Assembly: GCF_001636055.1 (NCBI RefSeq)
Contig: NZ_CP011789.1
Coordinates: 3,844,001-3,908,000 of the forward strand
Length of the DNA: 64,000 nt
Direction of reading: 5' to 3'
Source: Pseudomonas putida
GTDB lineage: Bacteria; Pseudomonadota; Gammaproteobacteria; Pseudomonadales; Pseudomonadaceae
Of the stretch, positions 9,256 to 19,634 are shown piece after piece. How positions within the stretch are numbered: the first letter of the stretch is position 1; the number at the start of each line of letters is the position of its first letter. The position numbers were made by a program, and so were the translations under genes. The notes under the pieces were generated by a model that was not told where the DNA came from, ran no database searches, and saw nothing but the letters and a program-made list of their open reading frames with translations.

Positions 9256-9279
9256 AACTGATAGTCATTCGCCATTATC
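9256..9279 (+). promoter_or_regulatory. possible degenerate Fur box upstream of fecR
   Basis: The sequence AACTGATAGTCATTCGCCAT and the following bases resemble the Fur boxes that precede pseudomonad ECF sigma/FecR gene pairs (GATAATGATTCTCATT-like). Several consensus positions differ, so binding is doubtful. It lies about 55 bases before the FecR start, where a sigma-factor gene would normally intervene. Seen by eye only. Confidence 0.3.
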
Positions 9280-9333
9280 TTGGTTCTCGCAGGGCCCTTC
9301 TGGCAGGTAGAATGCGCAAAACCGGGAGCCGCA

Positions 9334-10332
9334 ATGAACCAAGACCGCCTCACCCCCCTCGACGACGATGCCATCACCGATGCCGCTGCGCACTGGTGCA
9401 TGCGCGTGCACGCCGAGGACTGCTCGGCCGCCGAGCGTGAGGCGTTTGCCCAGTGGCTGGCCGCCGACACCCGGCATGCCGAGGAATACCAGGCGATGCA
9501 GGAGATCTGGCATACCGCCGACATGCTGCCGCGTGTCACCCACGTGACCGAACTGCCTGTGGCCAGGTCCCACCAGCGCAACTGGCGACGACTGGCCTCA
9601 GCCGCGGTGATCACCCTGCTCGCCCTGCCCCTGGCCGGCTGGGTTGGCTGGGAGCAAGGCTGGTTGCCCAATCGCTACCAGCACTTCGACAGCGACCAGC
9701 AGGTGCGTACGGTGCAACTGCACGACGGCAGCCAGGTCGAGCTCAACTTGAACAGCGAGCTGCGCTACCTCAACTACAAGGACCGGCGCCAGGTCGACCT
9801 GATCAAGGGCGAAGCTTTCTTCAAGGTTACCCACGACAGCGAGCACCCTTTCATCGTGCGCGCCGGTCACGGCCAGACGCGGGTCACCGGCACGCAATTC
9901 AACGTGTGGAAGTACGAAGATCAGGTCAAGGTGACCCTGGTGGAAGGCTCAGTGCTGGTTTCCAGCAACAGTGGCGAAGGCGGCTACCGCCTCGGCCCCG
10001 GCATGCAGGCCAGCTACAGCATCGGTGACTTCGAACCGCAACTGGCCCAGAGCGACGACTATGCCAATAGCCTGGCCTGGCGCAGCGGTCGCCTGGTACT
10101 CGACAACCTCAGCCTGTCCCAGGCATTGCCGGTGATCAACCGCTACCTGGACAAACCCCTGTTGCTGGCCGACAACACTGTCGGCAACATCCGCATCAGC
10201 GGCATCTACGACACCCGCGACGTCAACCGCCTGGTGAACAACCTGCCCAAGGTCCTGCCGATCTACCTGACCCGCAACGACAACGGCAGCACGGTCATCA
10301 ACCGCATCCTGCCGTCCTCCGACAAGGGGTGA
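9334..10332 (+). CDS. FecR-family anti-sigma/sigma regulator (orphan)
   Basis: A 332-residue FecR-type transmembrane regulator. It has an N-terminal cytosolic DUF4880 anti-sigma domain (about 1-70; ITDAAAHWCMRVHAEDCSAAEREAFAQW across 12-40), one membrane helix (about 88-106; AAVITLLALPLAGW), a central periplasmic FecR domain (about 120-230) and a C-terminal STN-like segment. FecR proteins relay TonB-receptor occupancy to an ECF sigma factor. No sigma factor or TonB receptor gene is adjacent: upstream is a MarR gene and downstream a convergent OprD porin. The ATG at 9334 has GGGAG 9 bases upstream and replaces a longer start at 9280 that would add an implausible leader. Confidence 0.9.
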   Translation: MNQDRLTPLDDDAITDAAAHWCMRVHAEDCSAAEREAFAQWLAADTRHAEEYQAMQEIWHTADMLPRVTHVTELPVARSHQRNWRRLASAAVITLLALPLAGWVGWEQGWLPNRYQHFDSDQQVRTVQLHDGSQVELNLNSELRYLNYKDRRQVDLIKGEAFFKVTHDSEHPFIVRAGHGQTRVTGTQFNVWKYEDQVKVTLVEGSVLVSSNSGEGGYRLGPGMQASYSIGDFEPQLAQSDDYANSLAWRSGRLVLDNLSLSQALPVINRYLDKPLLLADNTVGNIRISGIYDTRDVNRLVNNLPKVLPIYLTRNDNGSTVINRILPSSDKG

Positions 10333-10356
10333 TGTGCGCTGCCAAATGGCAGCCAC

Positions 10357-10382
10357 AAAAAAGGCGCCTCAATCGAGGCGCC
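10357..10382 (-). terminator. Rho-independent terminator of the oprD-family gene
   Basis: Perfect 8-bp stem GGCGCCTC / GAGGCGCC (10363-10370 and 10375-10382) with a 4-base loop. On the minus strand it is followed by six T residues (A run 10357-10362 on the plus strand). It lies 58 bases past the porin stop codon. Confidence 0.9.
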
Positions 10383-10440
10383 AAGACATTCACCTGCAAC
10401 CAAAGGAGCGCAAGGCTTCTGAAGGTGAATGGGCTCAAGC

Positions 10441-11778
10441 TCAAAGGATCGACAACGGATACTCGACGATCACTCGCACCTCATCCAGGTCGGACTCGAA
10501 CGCCGTCGCCCGGGTGGTCGCCTGGCGTACGCGCAGCGAAAGGTCCTTGGCCGCGCCGGTCTGCACTACGTACTTGACCTCGATGTCGCGCTCCCAGCGC
10601 TTCTGGTCGGTCAGCGGATCGCCATTGCCATCGCGACGCATGTAGTAGGCGTTGGCGTTCGAGTAATCCGCGTCACTGCCGCGTCCGTAACGGGTCATGA
10701 ACGACAGCCCGGGGACGCCATACCCGGCCATGTTCAGGTCATAGCGCAGCATCCACGAGCGCTCCTTGGGCGAGTTGAAGTCGCTGTACTGGATGGAGTT
10801 GTCGAGAAAGATCGAGTCGGACTGGCGCAGGTAATCGAAATCGTCGTCGCCATTGTTGCGTTGGTGGGTCAAGGCGACGGTGTGGGCGCCGTAACGCACA
10901 CCGAGCTTGGCGCTCCAGATGTCGTTGTCGAAGGTGCCCAGGCGTTTACGCCCTTCGTCCTTGGCGTTGTAGACGTTGAAGCCACCGATCAGCGCCAGCT
11001 CTTCGCTCAATGGCCAGGTAACGCTGGTACCGGCGTAGTACTGGTTCCACACATCCTTCAGGCGACTGCCGAACAGACTGACGCTGACATGTTCGTTGAT
11101 GGCATAGTCGCCGCCGCCATAGGCGATCCATGGCGAGTCCACCGGCCCGCCATAGAAGGTCGCGAAAGACTCGCGCATGTCGCTGGACATCGGCTGGCTC
11201 ATCGCATGCAGGCGCCCGGCCTGCAAGTTCAGGCCCGCCAGGCTGGTGTTCTCGACGGTCACGCCGCGAAAGCTCTCCGGCAGCAGGCGTGAATCGCCCG
11301 CCGCGACCACCGGGTTGGCCGGAAACACATCGCCCACCCGCAGCACCGTGTCGAACACCCGCACCTTGGCCGCGCCGCCGAGCTTGCTGTATTCGTCACG
11401 CGCCTGGCCGTCGCGATCCACCGGCAGTACATCGAACGAGCTGCGTCCACCGTTGCGCCCACCTCCGGTGTCGAGCTTGAGCCCGAGCATGGCGAAGGCA
11501 TCGACCCCTACCCCCACGGTGCCCTGGGTAAAGCCGGACTCGAAGCGGGTGATGACAGCATGCGCCCAGGCTTCGGAATAGCCATTGTCGGGCGCCTTGG
11601 CTCTGTTATAGGTCGGTGCCACCGCGTCGCGGTTGTCACGGTTGAAGTAGTAGTTGCGGTTCAGCACGCTCAGGCGGCTGCCCTCAATGAACCCTTCTTT
11701 CGTAGCGTCCTCGGCCCACGCCGAAGGACCGGCCAGCGCCACCAGCGCGGCCAGGGAAAGTCCCGGACGATATCTCAT
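10441..11778 (-). CDS. OprD-family outer-membrane porin
   Basis: A 445-residue outer-membrane channel with a Sec signal peptide (about residues 1-22, ending PSAWA) and the family start EGFIEGSRLSVLNRNYYFNR. It has the alternating hydrophobic beta-strand pattern and ends in a strand (EVRVIVEYPLSIL), as expected for an 18-strand OprD barrel. Members take up basic amino acids, aromatic acids or other small carboxylates; the substrate cannot be told from sequence here. A strong terminator follows. It faces the orphan FecR gene convergently, and no metabolic operon is attached that would suggest the substrate. Confidence 0.93.
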   Translation of the reverse strand: MRYRPGLSLAALVALAGPSAWAEDATKEGFIEGSRLSVLNRNYYFNRDNRDAVAPTYNRAKAPDNGYSEAWAHAVITRFESGFTQGTVGVGVDAFAMLGLKLDTGGGRNGGRSSFDVLPVDRDGQARDEYSKLGGAAKVRVFDTVLRVGDVFPANPVVAAGDSRLLPESFRGVTVENTSLAGLNLQAGRLHAMSQPMSSDMRESFATFYGGPVDSPWIAYGGGDYAINEHVSVSLFGSRLKDVWNQYYAGTSVTWPLSEELALIGGFNVYNAKDEGRKRLGTFDNDIWSAKLGVRYGAHTVALTHQRNNGDDDFDYLRQSDSIFLDNSIQYSDFNSPKERSWMLRYDLNMAGYGVPGLSFMTRYGRGSDADYSNANAYYMRRDGNGDPLTDQKRWERDIEVKYVVQTGAAKDLSLRVRQATTRATAFESDLDEVRVIVEYPLSIL

Positions 11779-12002
11779 GCGATGCTCCTTCGATAACGGC
11801 TGTTGTTCTTGTCAGGCCGTTTCGCAGGTGCGTTCGCGGCCAGCATCGATGCTCGCCGCAGGTGGATAACGGGAAGGTGATCGGCACATTACAATGGCGT
11901 CATGCGTGCGCACCTTTCACAACTGTAAGGCTGTCGTCATGCCCTTGTTGGCTGCTGCTCGCTAGCGTGATCCGGAAACCACAGCCCTTCCGGAGACACC
12001 CC

Positions 12003-12326
12003 ATGAAACGACTGAGCACAGCGATCGCCCTGCTCCTGCTGGCCTTCGGCGTCCAGGCCACCGGCCTTTCCGGTCAACGCAGCGAGCAGTTGCTGCAGGT
12101 CCACCAGCAAGCCGTGGCCGCCTACGCCATCAAGCGCGACAAGCCCATGCCGGAGATCGTCGACTACCGCTATGGCATGCCACTGGATGTGGCGCGGCTG
12201 GTGCGCCAGTCGGGCGACCCGCGCACGTGCGAGGTGGTACCGCGCCTGATGACCTTCGAGGACAGCCAGGGCACCCTGCGCACCGTGCGTTATTCGGTGC
12301 AGTCCGAATGCATCAACAACAAGTGA
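12003..12326 (+). CDS. DUF2790 family small exported protein
   Basis: A 107-residue protein with a signal peptide (MKRLSTAIALLLLAFGVQA) and a mature part containing PMPEIVDYRYGMPLDVARLV, which I recognise as DUF2790, a small periplasmic family common in Pseudomonas. Two cysteines (in RTCEVV and SECINNK) could form a disulfide. Its function is unknown; relatives are often found near metal-responsive genes. The ATG at 12003 has GGAGAC upstream and the signal peptide begins there; the longer open frame from 11862 is not used. The 220-base gap before it contains the oprD promoter and no further gene. Confidence 0.8.
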   Translation: MKRLSTAIALLLLAFGVQATGLSGQRSEQLLQVHQQAVAAYAIKRDKPMPEIVDYRYGMPLDVARLVRQSGDPRTCEVVPRLMTFEDSQGTLRTVRYSVQSECINNK

Positions 12327-12341
12327 AAACCCGATGCCGGC

Positions 12342-13502
12342 TCAATCGCCCGTCAAGGTCAGGTCCACCAGGCGCATGCTGTCGCGTCCACTGCGCTTGG
12401 ACTGATACAGCGCGGCATCGCTCTGCTCGATCAGTGCCGTGAGGCTGGCCGGCGGCTGATCGAACAGGTTGGCACCGATGCTCAGGGTCACCGCCATCGG
12501 GGTGACGAAGGATTGTGCGGCGATGTCCTGGAAGCGCTCACGAAGTATCGTGCCCAGCACCTCGACTTCGTCGCGGCGCGCATTACCCAGCAGAATGACG
12601 AACTCATCACCCCCCAGTCGCGCTGCCAGGGCATTGGCCGGCAGCAGGCCACGAATGGTTTCGCTCAGTGCCACCAGCAGCCGGTCACCTGCGGTATGGC
12701 CGTAAAGGTCGTTGACCAGCTTGAAGTTATCGATATCGATCAACAGCACGGCGCCAGGGCGCTCGTGGCTTGTCGCCCGCAGCAACACCGGCGCACGCAC
12801 TTCCAGGGCGCGGCGGTTGAACAGCGCCGTGAGCGGATCACGCGCGGCCAGAAGCGCGATGCGCTCCTCACGCCGGTAGCGCTCGGTGCCGGTCATCGAC
12901 AGGGCGATCAGCATGATCGCCATCGCCCCTTCGATCAGCGAAATCTGGATGATTTCACCGCGAAAAGCCGCGAGGTCGATCAAGGTTCCCGGAATCACCA
13001 CGGTCAGGGCCTTGATCACGTAGAACAGCCCGTGGATCAGCATCACGTAGCGCAGTTGCACCGCCCCCACACTCAGCGACACACCGTGCGGACGCAGCAG
13101 GAAACTGGCACGTAGCGACACCAGGGCCACCAGCAGCGAATTGACCACCAGCATGATCTTCGACCACGACGGCCCTTCCGGCAGCAGCAGCAGGCTCACC
13201 CACAGCAGCACGACCAGCAGCCAGCCCCGTGACAATCGCACCTCGGTGAAACGGGCAACGCCCAGCAGGAAGCAGAAATGCGCGAACACCAGCATCCCAT
13301 TGGCGAACCAGATACCAATCAGCAGAAAACCGTTCATGCGCAGCAGCGCGAGGGTAGAACCAACGGTGATGGTGGCGAAACCGGCACTCCAGTAGAGCAA
13401 CGACGACTCGCGCACACTGCGCCATTCGATCGCCAGGTATAGCGCAGCTGCTGCCGCAAGGGCGACGGTCAGGGCCAGGAGGGTTGGGGGGTCGAGCGTC
13501 AT
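12342..13502 (-). CDS. membrane-bound GGDEF diguanylate cyclase
   Basis: A 386-residue protein with about six N-terminal membrane helices (residues 5-200) and a C-terminal GGDEF domain. The active-site motif is an intact GGDEF (AARLGGDEFVILLG), with FKLVNDLYGHTAGD upstream, so cyclic di-GMP synthesis is expected. The usual inhibitory I-site RxxD is not conserved (PANA at that position), so product feedback is probably absent. There is no EAL domain. The ATG at 13502 places the first membrane helix right after the start. The gene ends 15 bases from the convergent DUF2790 gene. The signal sensed by the membrane part is unknown. Confidence 0.92.
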   Translation of the reverse strand: MTLDPPTLLALTVALAAAAALYLAIEWRSVRESSLLYWSAGFATITVGSTLALLRMNGFLLIGIWFANGMLVFAHFCFLLGVARFTEVRLSRGWLLVVLLWVSLLLLPEGPSWSKIMLVVNSLLVALVSLRASFLLRPHGVSLSVGAVQLRYVMLIHGLFYVIKALTVVIPGTLIDLAAFRGEIIQISLIEGAMAIMLIALSMTGTERYRREERIALLAARDPLTALFNRRALEVRAPVLLRATSHERPGAVLLIDIDNFKLVNDLYGHTAGDRLLVALSETIRGLLPANALAARLGGDEFVILLGNARRDEVEVLGTILRERFQDIAAQSFVTPMAVTLSIGANLFDQPPASLTALIEQSDAALYQSKRSGRDSMRLVDLTLTGD

Positions 13503-13583
13503 TGACCGGCGTGCCTGTCTTGGAGGGCAAAAGCGGTGATTGTAAGCGCTCCGGCCAGGATTGCAGAGTGCCACCTCATCGGA

Positions 13584-14468
13584 TTACTGCCCGGAAAGGA
13601 AGGTGACCAGTTGCCTGGCGTGGGAACTGAGGCCTTCCCAACTGCGAAAGCAGATGCGCAGCTCCAGAGTCGCCCAACGCTCCTCCAGTGCCACCCTGCG
13701 CACCGCGAGCTCCTGCTCGGCGCGCACGGCCGCGATCTCCGGGACAATCGCCAGCCCGGCGCGCTGGGCCACCAACTGGGCGATGGCCTCGAAGCTGGGC
13801 GCGCGCACACGAATCTTCAGCGGCATGGCGAGGTTCATCGCCAGCTCCTCGACAAAGCGCTGCATGGCGCGCTCTGCCGGCAGGCAGACGAAGGCATGAT
13901 CCAGGGCATCGACCAGACGCAGTTGCTCACGCGTCGCCAGTTCATGATCGGCAGGCACCAGCAGCACCAGACGCTCGGTGCGAAACGGCAGCGACACCAG
14001 CCCATCGTTGACCAGGTTGCCGTCGAACACGCCGATCTCGCACTCCCCAGCCAGCACCACCCGCAATACATCGACGCTCTTGTGCTCGACCAGCAGCAGG
14101 TCGACCTCGGGGTAGTCGGCCAGGAACGGCCCCAGTACCGCCGGCAGCAAGGTGCTGTTGGTGACCGTCGAGGCCGCCAGGTGCAGGTTGATTCGACGCT
14201 GGCCGGCCAGCTCCTTGAGCGTGTCCTGCAGTTTCTGCGCCTCGCCCAGCACTCCACGGGCCGACTCCAGTACCAGTCGTCCAGAAGGGGTCAACTGCAT
14301 ACCGTCAGCCCTGCGGGTGAACAACATCAGACCGCTGCGCTCCTCGAACAGGCGCAAGCGCGTGCTTGCCGCCGACACTGCCACTGGAAAACTGGCCGCG
14401 GCCTTGCTCAGGCTGCCAGTCGCAGCGATGGCAGCCAGCAGACGCAAGTCCTGAAGATCGAAGTGCAT
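13584..14468 (-). CDS. LysR-family transcriptional regulator
   Basis: A 294-residue LysR-type regulator with an N-terminal winged helix (MHFDLQDLRLLAAIAATGSL, then SKAAASFPVAVSAASTRLRLFE) and a C-terminal periplasmic-binding-type effector domain. The ATG at 14468 is used because the family begins just before the QDLRLL motif; an upstream start would add nine residues. It is divergent from an EamA transporter gene across a 104-base gap that holds an inverted repeat, so that transporter is its likely target. The effector is not known. Confidence 0.92.
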   Translation of the reverse strand: MHFDLQDLRLLAAIAATGSLSKAAASFPVAVSAASTRLRLFEERSGLMLFTRRADGMQLTPSGRLVLESARGVLGEAQKLQDTLKELAGQRRINLHLAASTVTNSTLLPAVLGPFLADYPEVDLLLVEHKSVDVLRVVLAGECEIGVFDGNLVNDGLVSLPFRTERLVLLVPADHELATREQLRLVDALDHAFVCLPAERAMQRFVEELAMNLAMPLKIRVRAPSFEAIAQLVAQRAGLAIVPEIAAVRAEQELAVRRVALEERWATLELRICFRSWEGLSSHARQLVTFLSGQ

Positions 14469-14537
14469 GGGGGTTTCTCCAAAAGCGAACGCCATGTTCC
14501 AGAAAAAGCGATTCTAGCTTTCGAGCCTTCTATTCAG

Positions 14538-14556
14538 AATAAGCCTCTGACTTATT
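14538..14556. promoter_or_regulatory. candidate LysR operator between lysR and eamA genes
   Basis: Inverted repeat AATAAG-N7-CTTATT in the 104-base divergent gap, ending 17 bases before the EamA start codon. AT-rich dyads of this size are typical for LysR regulators, but the classic T-N11-A spacing is not exact. Confidence 0.4.
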
Positions 14557-14572
14557 TTGTTGCGGATTCAGC

Positions 14573-15523
14573 ATGAACAGCCTGCGTACCTCACTTGAGC
14601 GACACCTGCAAAGCGGAAGCCTCTATGCCGTCCTGGCCGCCCTTGGCTTCAGCTTCAAGGCGATCTTCGTCAAACTCGCCTACGCCGCGGGGCCTGTGGA
14701 TGCAGTCACCTTGCTGGCGTTGCGCATGGGCCTGTCGCTGCCGCTGTTCGCCTGGTTGGTGTGGGCCAGTCGTGGCTCGGCGAGTACCCCGCTGACCCTG
14801 GGTGACGGGTTTCGCGTGGCTGTGCTCGGACTGCTGGGCTACTACCTGTCGAGCCTGTTCGATTTCTACGGTTTGCAGTTCATCAGCGCGGGGCTGGAAC
14901 GCCTGATTCTGTTCACCTACCCGACCCTGGTGCTGATCTTCCAGGCCATCGCCCTGCGTGAGCGCCCTACCCCGCGCACCCTGGTGGCGATGGGGTTGTG
15001 CTACCTGGGGCTGGGGATCGCCTTCGTGCATGACCTGGGCACCGCCGGCGGAGGGCACGCAGTGCTGGTGGGGTCGCTGTGGGTGTTCGCCAGCGCCGTC
15101 ACCTACGCGCTGTATTACTCCGGTACCGGAATGATGCTCAAGCGTATGGGCTCGATGCGCATGGCCGGGCTGTGTGGTTCGGCCTCGTCGCTGATGGTGC
15201 TGGCGCACTACCTGTTGGTGGCGGATGTCACCCAGTTGGCGCAATTGCCCGCTGCGGTGTGGGCCAACGCGGCGATGATGGCGCTGTTTTCCACGGTACT
15301 GCCGATCTACTGGGTGGCCCTGGCGATCCAGCGCCTTGGCCCGACACACACTGCGGCGGTCGGCAACCTCGGGCCGGTGCTGACCATGCTGGCGTCCTGG
15401 GCCATCCTCAGCGAGGCGATCTCGGGCTACCAGATTGCCGGGCTGGTCCTGGTGTTGCTGGGGGTATCGCGGCTCAAGCCGGCGAAACCCAAGGTGGCCG
15501 AGGCGCAGAAGGCTGTCGCCTGA
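14573..15523 (+). CDS. EamA/DMT-family transporter
   Basis: A 316-residue inner-membrane protein with ten predicted helices in two EamA repeats (about 15-145 and 160-305). EamA proteins of the drug/metabolite superfamily usually export amino acids, purines or other metabolites. It is divergently paired with a LysR regulator, an arrangement common for inducible exporters. The substrate is not predictable from sequence. Convergent downstream genes are absent; a lower-GC patch begins within 140 bases. Confidence 0.9.
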   Translation: MNSLRTSLERHLQSGSLYAVLAALGFSFKAIFVKLAYAAGPVDAVTLLALRMGLSLPLFAWLVWASRGSASTPLTLGDGFRVAVLGLLGYYLSSLFDFYGLQFISAGLERLILFTYPTLVLIFQAIALRERPTPRTLVAMGLCYLGLGIAFVHDLGTAGGGHAVLVGSLWVFASAVTYALYYSGTGMMLKRMGSMRMAGLCGSASSLMVLAHYLLVADVTQLAQLPAAVWANAAMMALFSTVLPIYWVALAIQRLGPTHTAAVGNLGPVLTMLASWAILSEAISGYQIAGLVLVLLGVSRLKPAKPKVAEAQKAVA

Positions 15524-15665
15524 GCCGGGTGATGGCGATTGCTTTACCGGCTAGATACAGTAGAGCCCTCAGGGCAAGGGAGCCCGTGAATAAGCCAAGA
15601 TAAACCAAGCCCGGCCAAGCACTGAGCCCTTCTCGCATGACAAATACCACAGCACGGAGCACCTG

Positions 15666-16094
15666 ATGGAAGTCTCAAGAACGTCCCTTCTAATGAAACG
15701 CATAGGGGCGTACATCATCGATTACGGAACAATCGTCCTCCTCGGCCTGTGGCTTGCTAATCAAGAGACCCTATTGTTCGCAGGGCTTGAACTGGTCTTC
15801 GTCTATCTATTCCTATATCCCCTGTGCGAGTGGCTTTTCAAAGGTAGAACACCAGGAAAGTACGTCTTTGGACTGGCCGTCATCAACAGAGCAGGCGGGC
15901 CACCAACGCTTGTTCAAGCTCTGATCCGAGGGTTCATGAGACACATTGACGTACCTCTGGGGATCATAACGATCTTCATCTATACGCAGTCCGCACGGTG
16001 CCAGCGGATCGGTGACATGCTGTCTAGAACCTATGTCATACCGTCCAAGGATCTAGCCCAGCTACGTGCGACGATACAGGCACCAAGCCTCTGA
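15666..16094 (+). CDS. RDD family membrane protein
   Basis: A 142-residue inner-membrane protein of the RDD family. It has hydrophobic segments around 14-30 and 36-58, the characteristic RIGAYIIDYG Arg/Asp motif at the start, and FKGRTPGKYVFGLAVI in the middle. RDD proteins are poorly understood; some act in ion or osmotic adaptation. The gene is visibly lower in GC than its neighbours, which suggests later acquisition. A good terminator follows it. It and the downstream lipoprotein form a small accessory patch between eamA and katG. Confidence 0.8.
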   Translation: MEVSRTSLLMKRIGAYIIDYGTIVLLGLWLANQETLLFAGLELVFVYLFLYPLCEWLFKGRTPGKYVFGLAVINRAGGPPTLVQALIRGFMRHIDVPLGIITIFIYTQSARCQRIGDMLSRTYVIPSKDLAQLRATIQAPSL

Positions 16095-16109
16095 ACAGCA
16101 GGTAACCCC

Positions 16110-16138
16110 AAGCCCGGCCAAGCGCCGGGCTTCTTTTG
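16110..16138 (+). terminator. Rho-independent terminator after the RDD gene
   Basis: Perfect 9-bp stem AAGCCCGGC / GCCGGGCTT (16110-16118 and 16124-16132) with a 5-base loop, followed by CTTTT. The left arm plus loop (14 bases) recurs at 15606-15619 upstream of the same gene, as a copy whose right arm has decayed. Confidence 0.88.
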
Positions 16139-16352
16139 CACGCAAGGACCAATGGATGCCAACAAGCGCTCAGGGACGAGTTGCCCTACTACGCCAGGAT
16201 GCTGGTGTCAGAAGGATACCGAAGTAGGAAAGCTCGGACAGGTCGAAAGTGATGATGGAGAGTATGGCCTTCCCATGGATCACTCTGAACTTGAAATTGT
16301 GGGGTATTACGAGTATTGGTGGCGGCTTCAAAAAGTAAGGAAGCTCAATTCA

Positions 16353-16784
16353 ATGTCTTGCATGAAATGCATCTGCCTTGGCGCTCTCGCAGTCGCAACT
16401 CTCTCGGGATGCGTTACCGCGCCCACTTGGGTTAACAGGGGCCCAGTGGATCTAGACGCCTGGAACGGTCAGATGAATTGCTATACCGATGCCAATATCA
16501 TCGACGGCAAACGGGTGGAAGGTACGATCTGCGCCACTGATGAGTCTGGTTTCTTCGGAGGCGGCGAGCCGGAGGTCTTTTTCGGGCCTTGGAATCGCAA
16601 ATTCATGAAAGAGTATGCGAGCGCAACGACTTCTGGTGTCACTAAGGATTGGGAGGGCAAAAAGGTGCTCTTGCAATGCGCCCCCACGCTCGCGAATGAT
16701 AACAAAACAGTCACGAAGCGCTTTTGCAAAGTCACAGTAAACGATCAGTTGCTGGTTAGCGCGACCGTCAAGTACGTGCAGTAA
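16353..16784 (+). CDS. hypothetical lipoprotein
   Basis: A 143-residue predicted lipoprotein. The signal peptide MSCMKCICLGALAVATLSGC has a clear lipobox (LSGC), so the mature protein should be lipid-anchored. Four or more cysteines in the mature part (NCYTD, TICATD, LQCAP, RFCKV) suggest disulfides. I do not recognise the family. The start at 16353 has GGAAG about 10 bases upstream; the frame remains open to 16152, but that extension (67 residues) reads like leftover coding sequence and would bury the signal peptide. The interval 16152-16352 contains short frames that may be remnants of another gene, which I could not identify. GC is low, as in the RDD gene. Confidence 0.6.
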   Translation: MSCMKCICLGALAVATLSGCVTAPTWVNRGPVDLDAWNGQMNCYTDANIIDGKRVEGTICATDESGFFGGGEPEVFFGPWNRKFMKEYASATTSGVTKDWEGKKVLLQCAPTLANDNKTVTKRFCKVTVNDQLLVSATVKYVQ

Positions 16785-16791
16785 AAACTAG

Positions 16792-16974
16792 GCCTCTCGG
16801 GCCTGACCACACTCAGCCCGGCCGGAGAGGCTCGCTTGATCGCCTCCCAGTCGGGTTGCTTTGTAGTCATTGGAACATTCTGAACCTCGAAATCGTGGCC
16901 GGTAGCCGGTATTGGTAAGGATGCTAGGTTGATGGGCGCTGGACGCCCTCCGCTGGTGTGGGAGCCGGAGGGCG
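16792..16974. repeat. two stem-loops between the lipoprotein and katG
   Basis: First stem: GCCTCTC / GAGAGGC (16792-16798 and 16825-16831) with an inner CGGGC/GCCCG pair. Second stem: CGCCCTCCG / CGGAGGGCG (16944-16952 and 16966-16974) with a 13-base loop containing GTGTGGGAGC. Both lie in the 239-base convergent gap. They lack clear T tracts, so they may be REP-type elements or Rho-assisted 3' ends rather than classical terminators. No gene is visible in this gap. Confidence 0.45.
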
Positions 16975-17023
16975 CGCAGAAGCACCTTGTTCGGGTAATG
17001 CCAACGTTATGGCAACATCACCT

Positions 17024-19324
<2,301 letters not shown>

Positions 19325-19474
19325 CTATGCCAGGTGTTCTGCAGCCCGAGCCGCAAGGCTCGTGCCTTCTCTTCATCAGGGGGTGGTCGGTCTGTTGCCG
19401 ACGCAGGCCCGCGGCGCTGCACGCGCAAATCGCGAGGCCACGGGAAAGACTAGCCCAGCATGGGCAGAGGTCTA

Positions 19475-19511
19475 ATAGAGCGACTATTGAAGGGCGATAG
19501 GCTGGGTCTGT
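19475..19511. promoter_or_regulatory. possible OxyR site upstream of katG
   Basis: ATAG at 19475, ATAG at 19497 and CTGT at 19508 match the OxyR spacing of the consensus ATAG-N7-CTAT-N7-ATAG-N7-CTAT (positions 0, 22 and 33). The second element CTAT is present but 2 bases out of register (19484). It is 190 bases or more from the katG start, in a 349-base gap that otherwise holds no gene. Weak evidence. Confidence 0.3.
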
Positions 19512-19634
19512 CAGGCAGACGAGGCAGCCGCGCCCCATCGACATCGTCGATAGCGACCATGAATATCTTCAAGTTCCACCGCTGGGCCCGGAGGCGGAAG
19601 ATGGCTTCATTGAACCTTCGATGAGGCATCGATC

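Noticed and set aside
11916-11940. Metal-responsive regulator box before the DUF2790 gene
   Set aside because: The text CACAACTGTAAGGCTGTCG faintly resembles CopR/CzcR-type boxes, but the half-sites and spacing are not convincing.
16152-16352. N-terminal extension of the lipoprotein, or a separate pseudogene
   Set aside because: The frame is open but the signal peptide with lipobox starts at 16353. Two other frames give protein-like fragments, but I could not match them to any family, so no gene is called.
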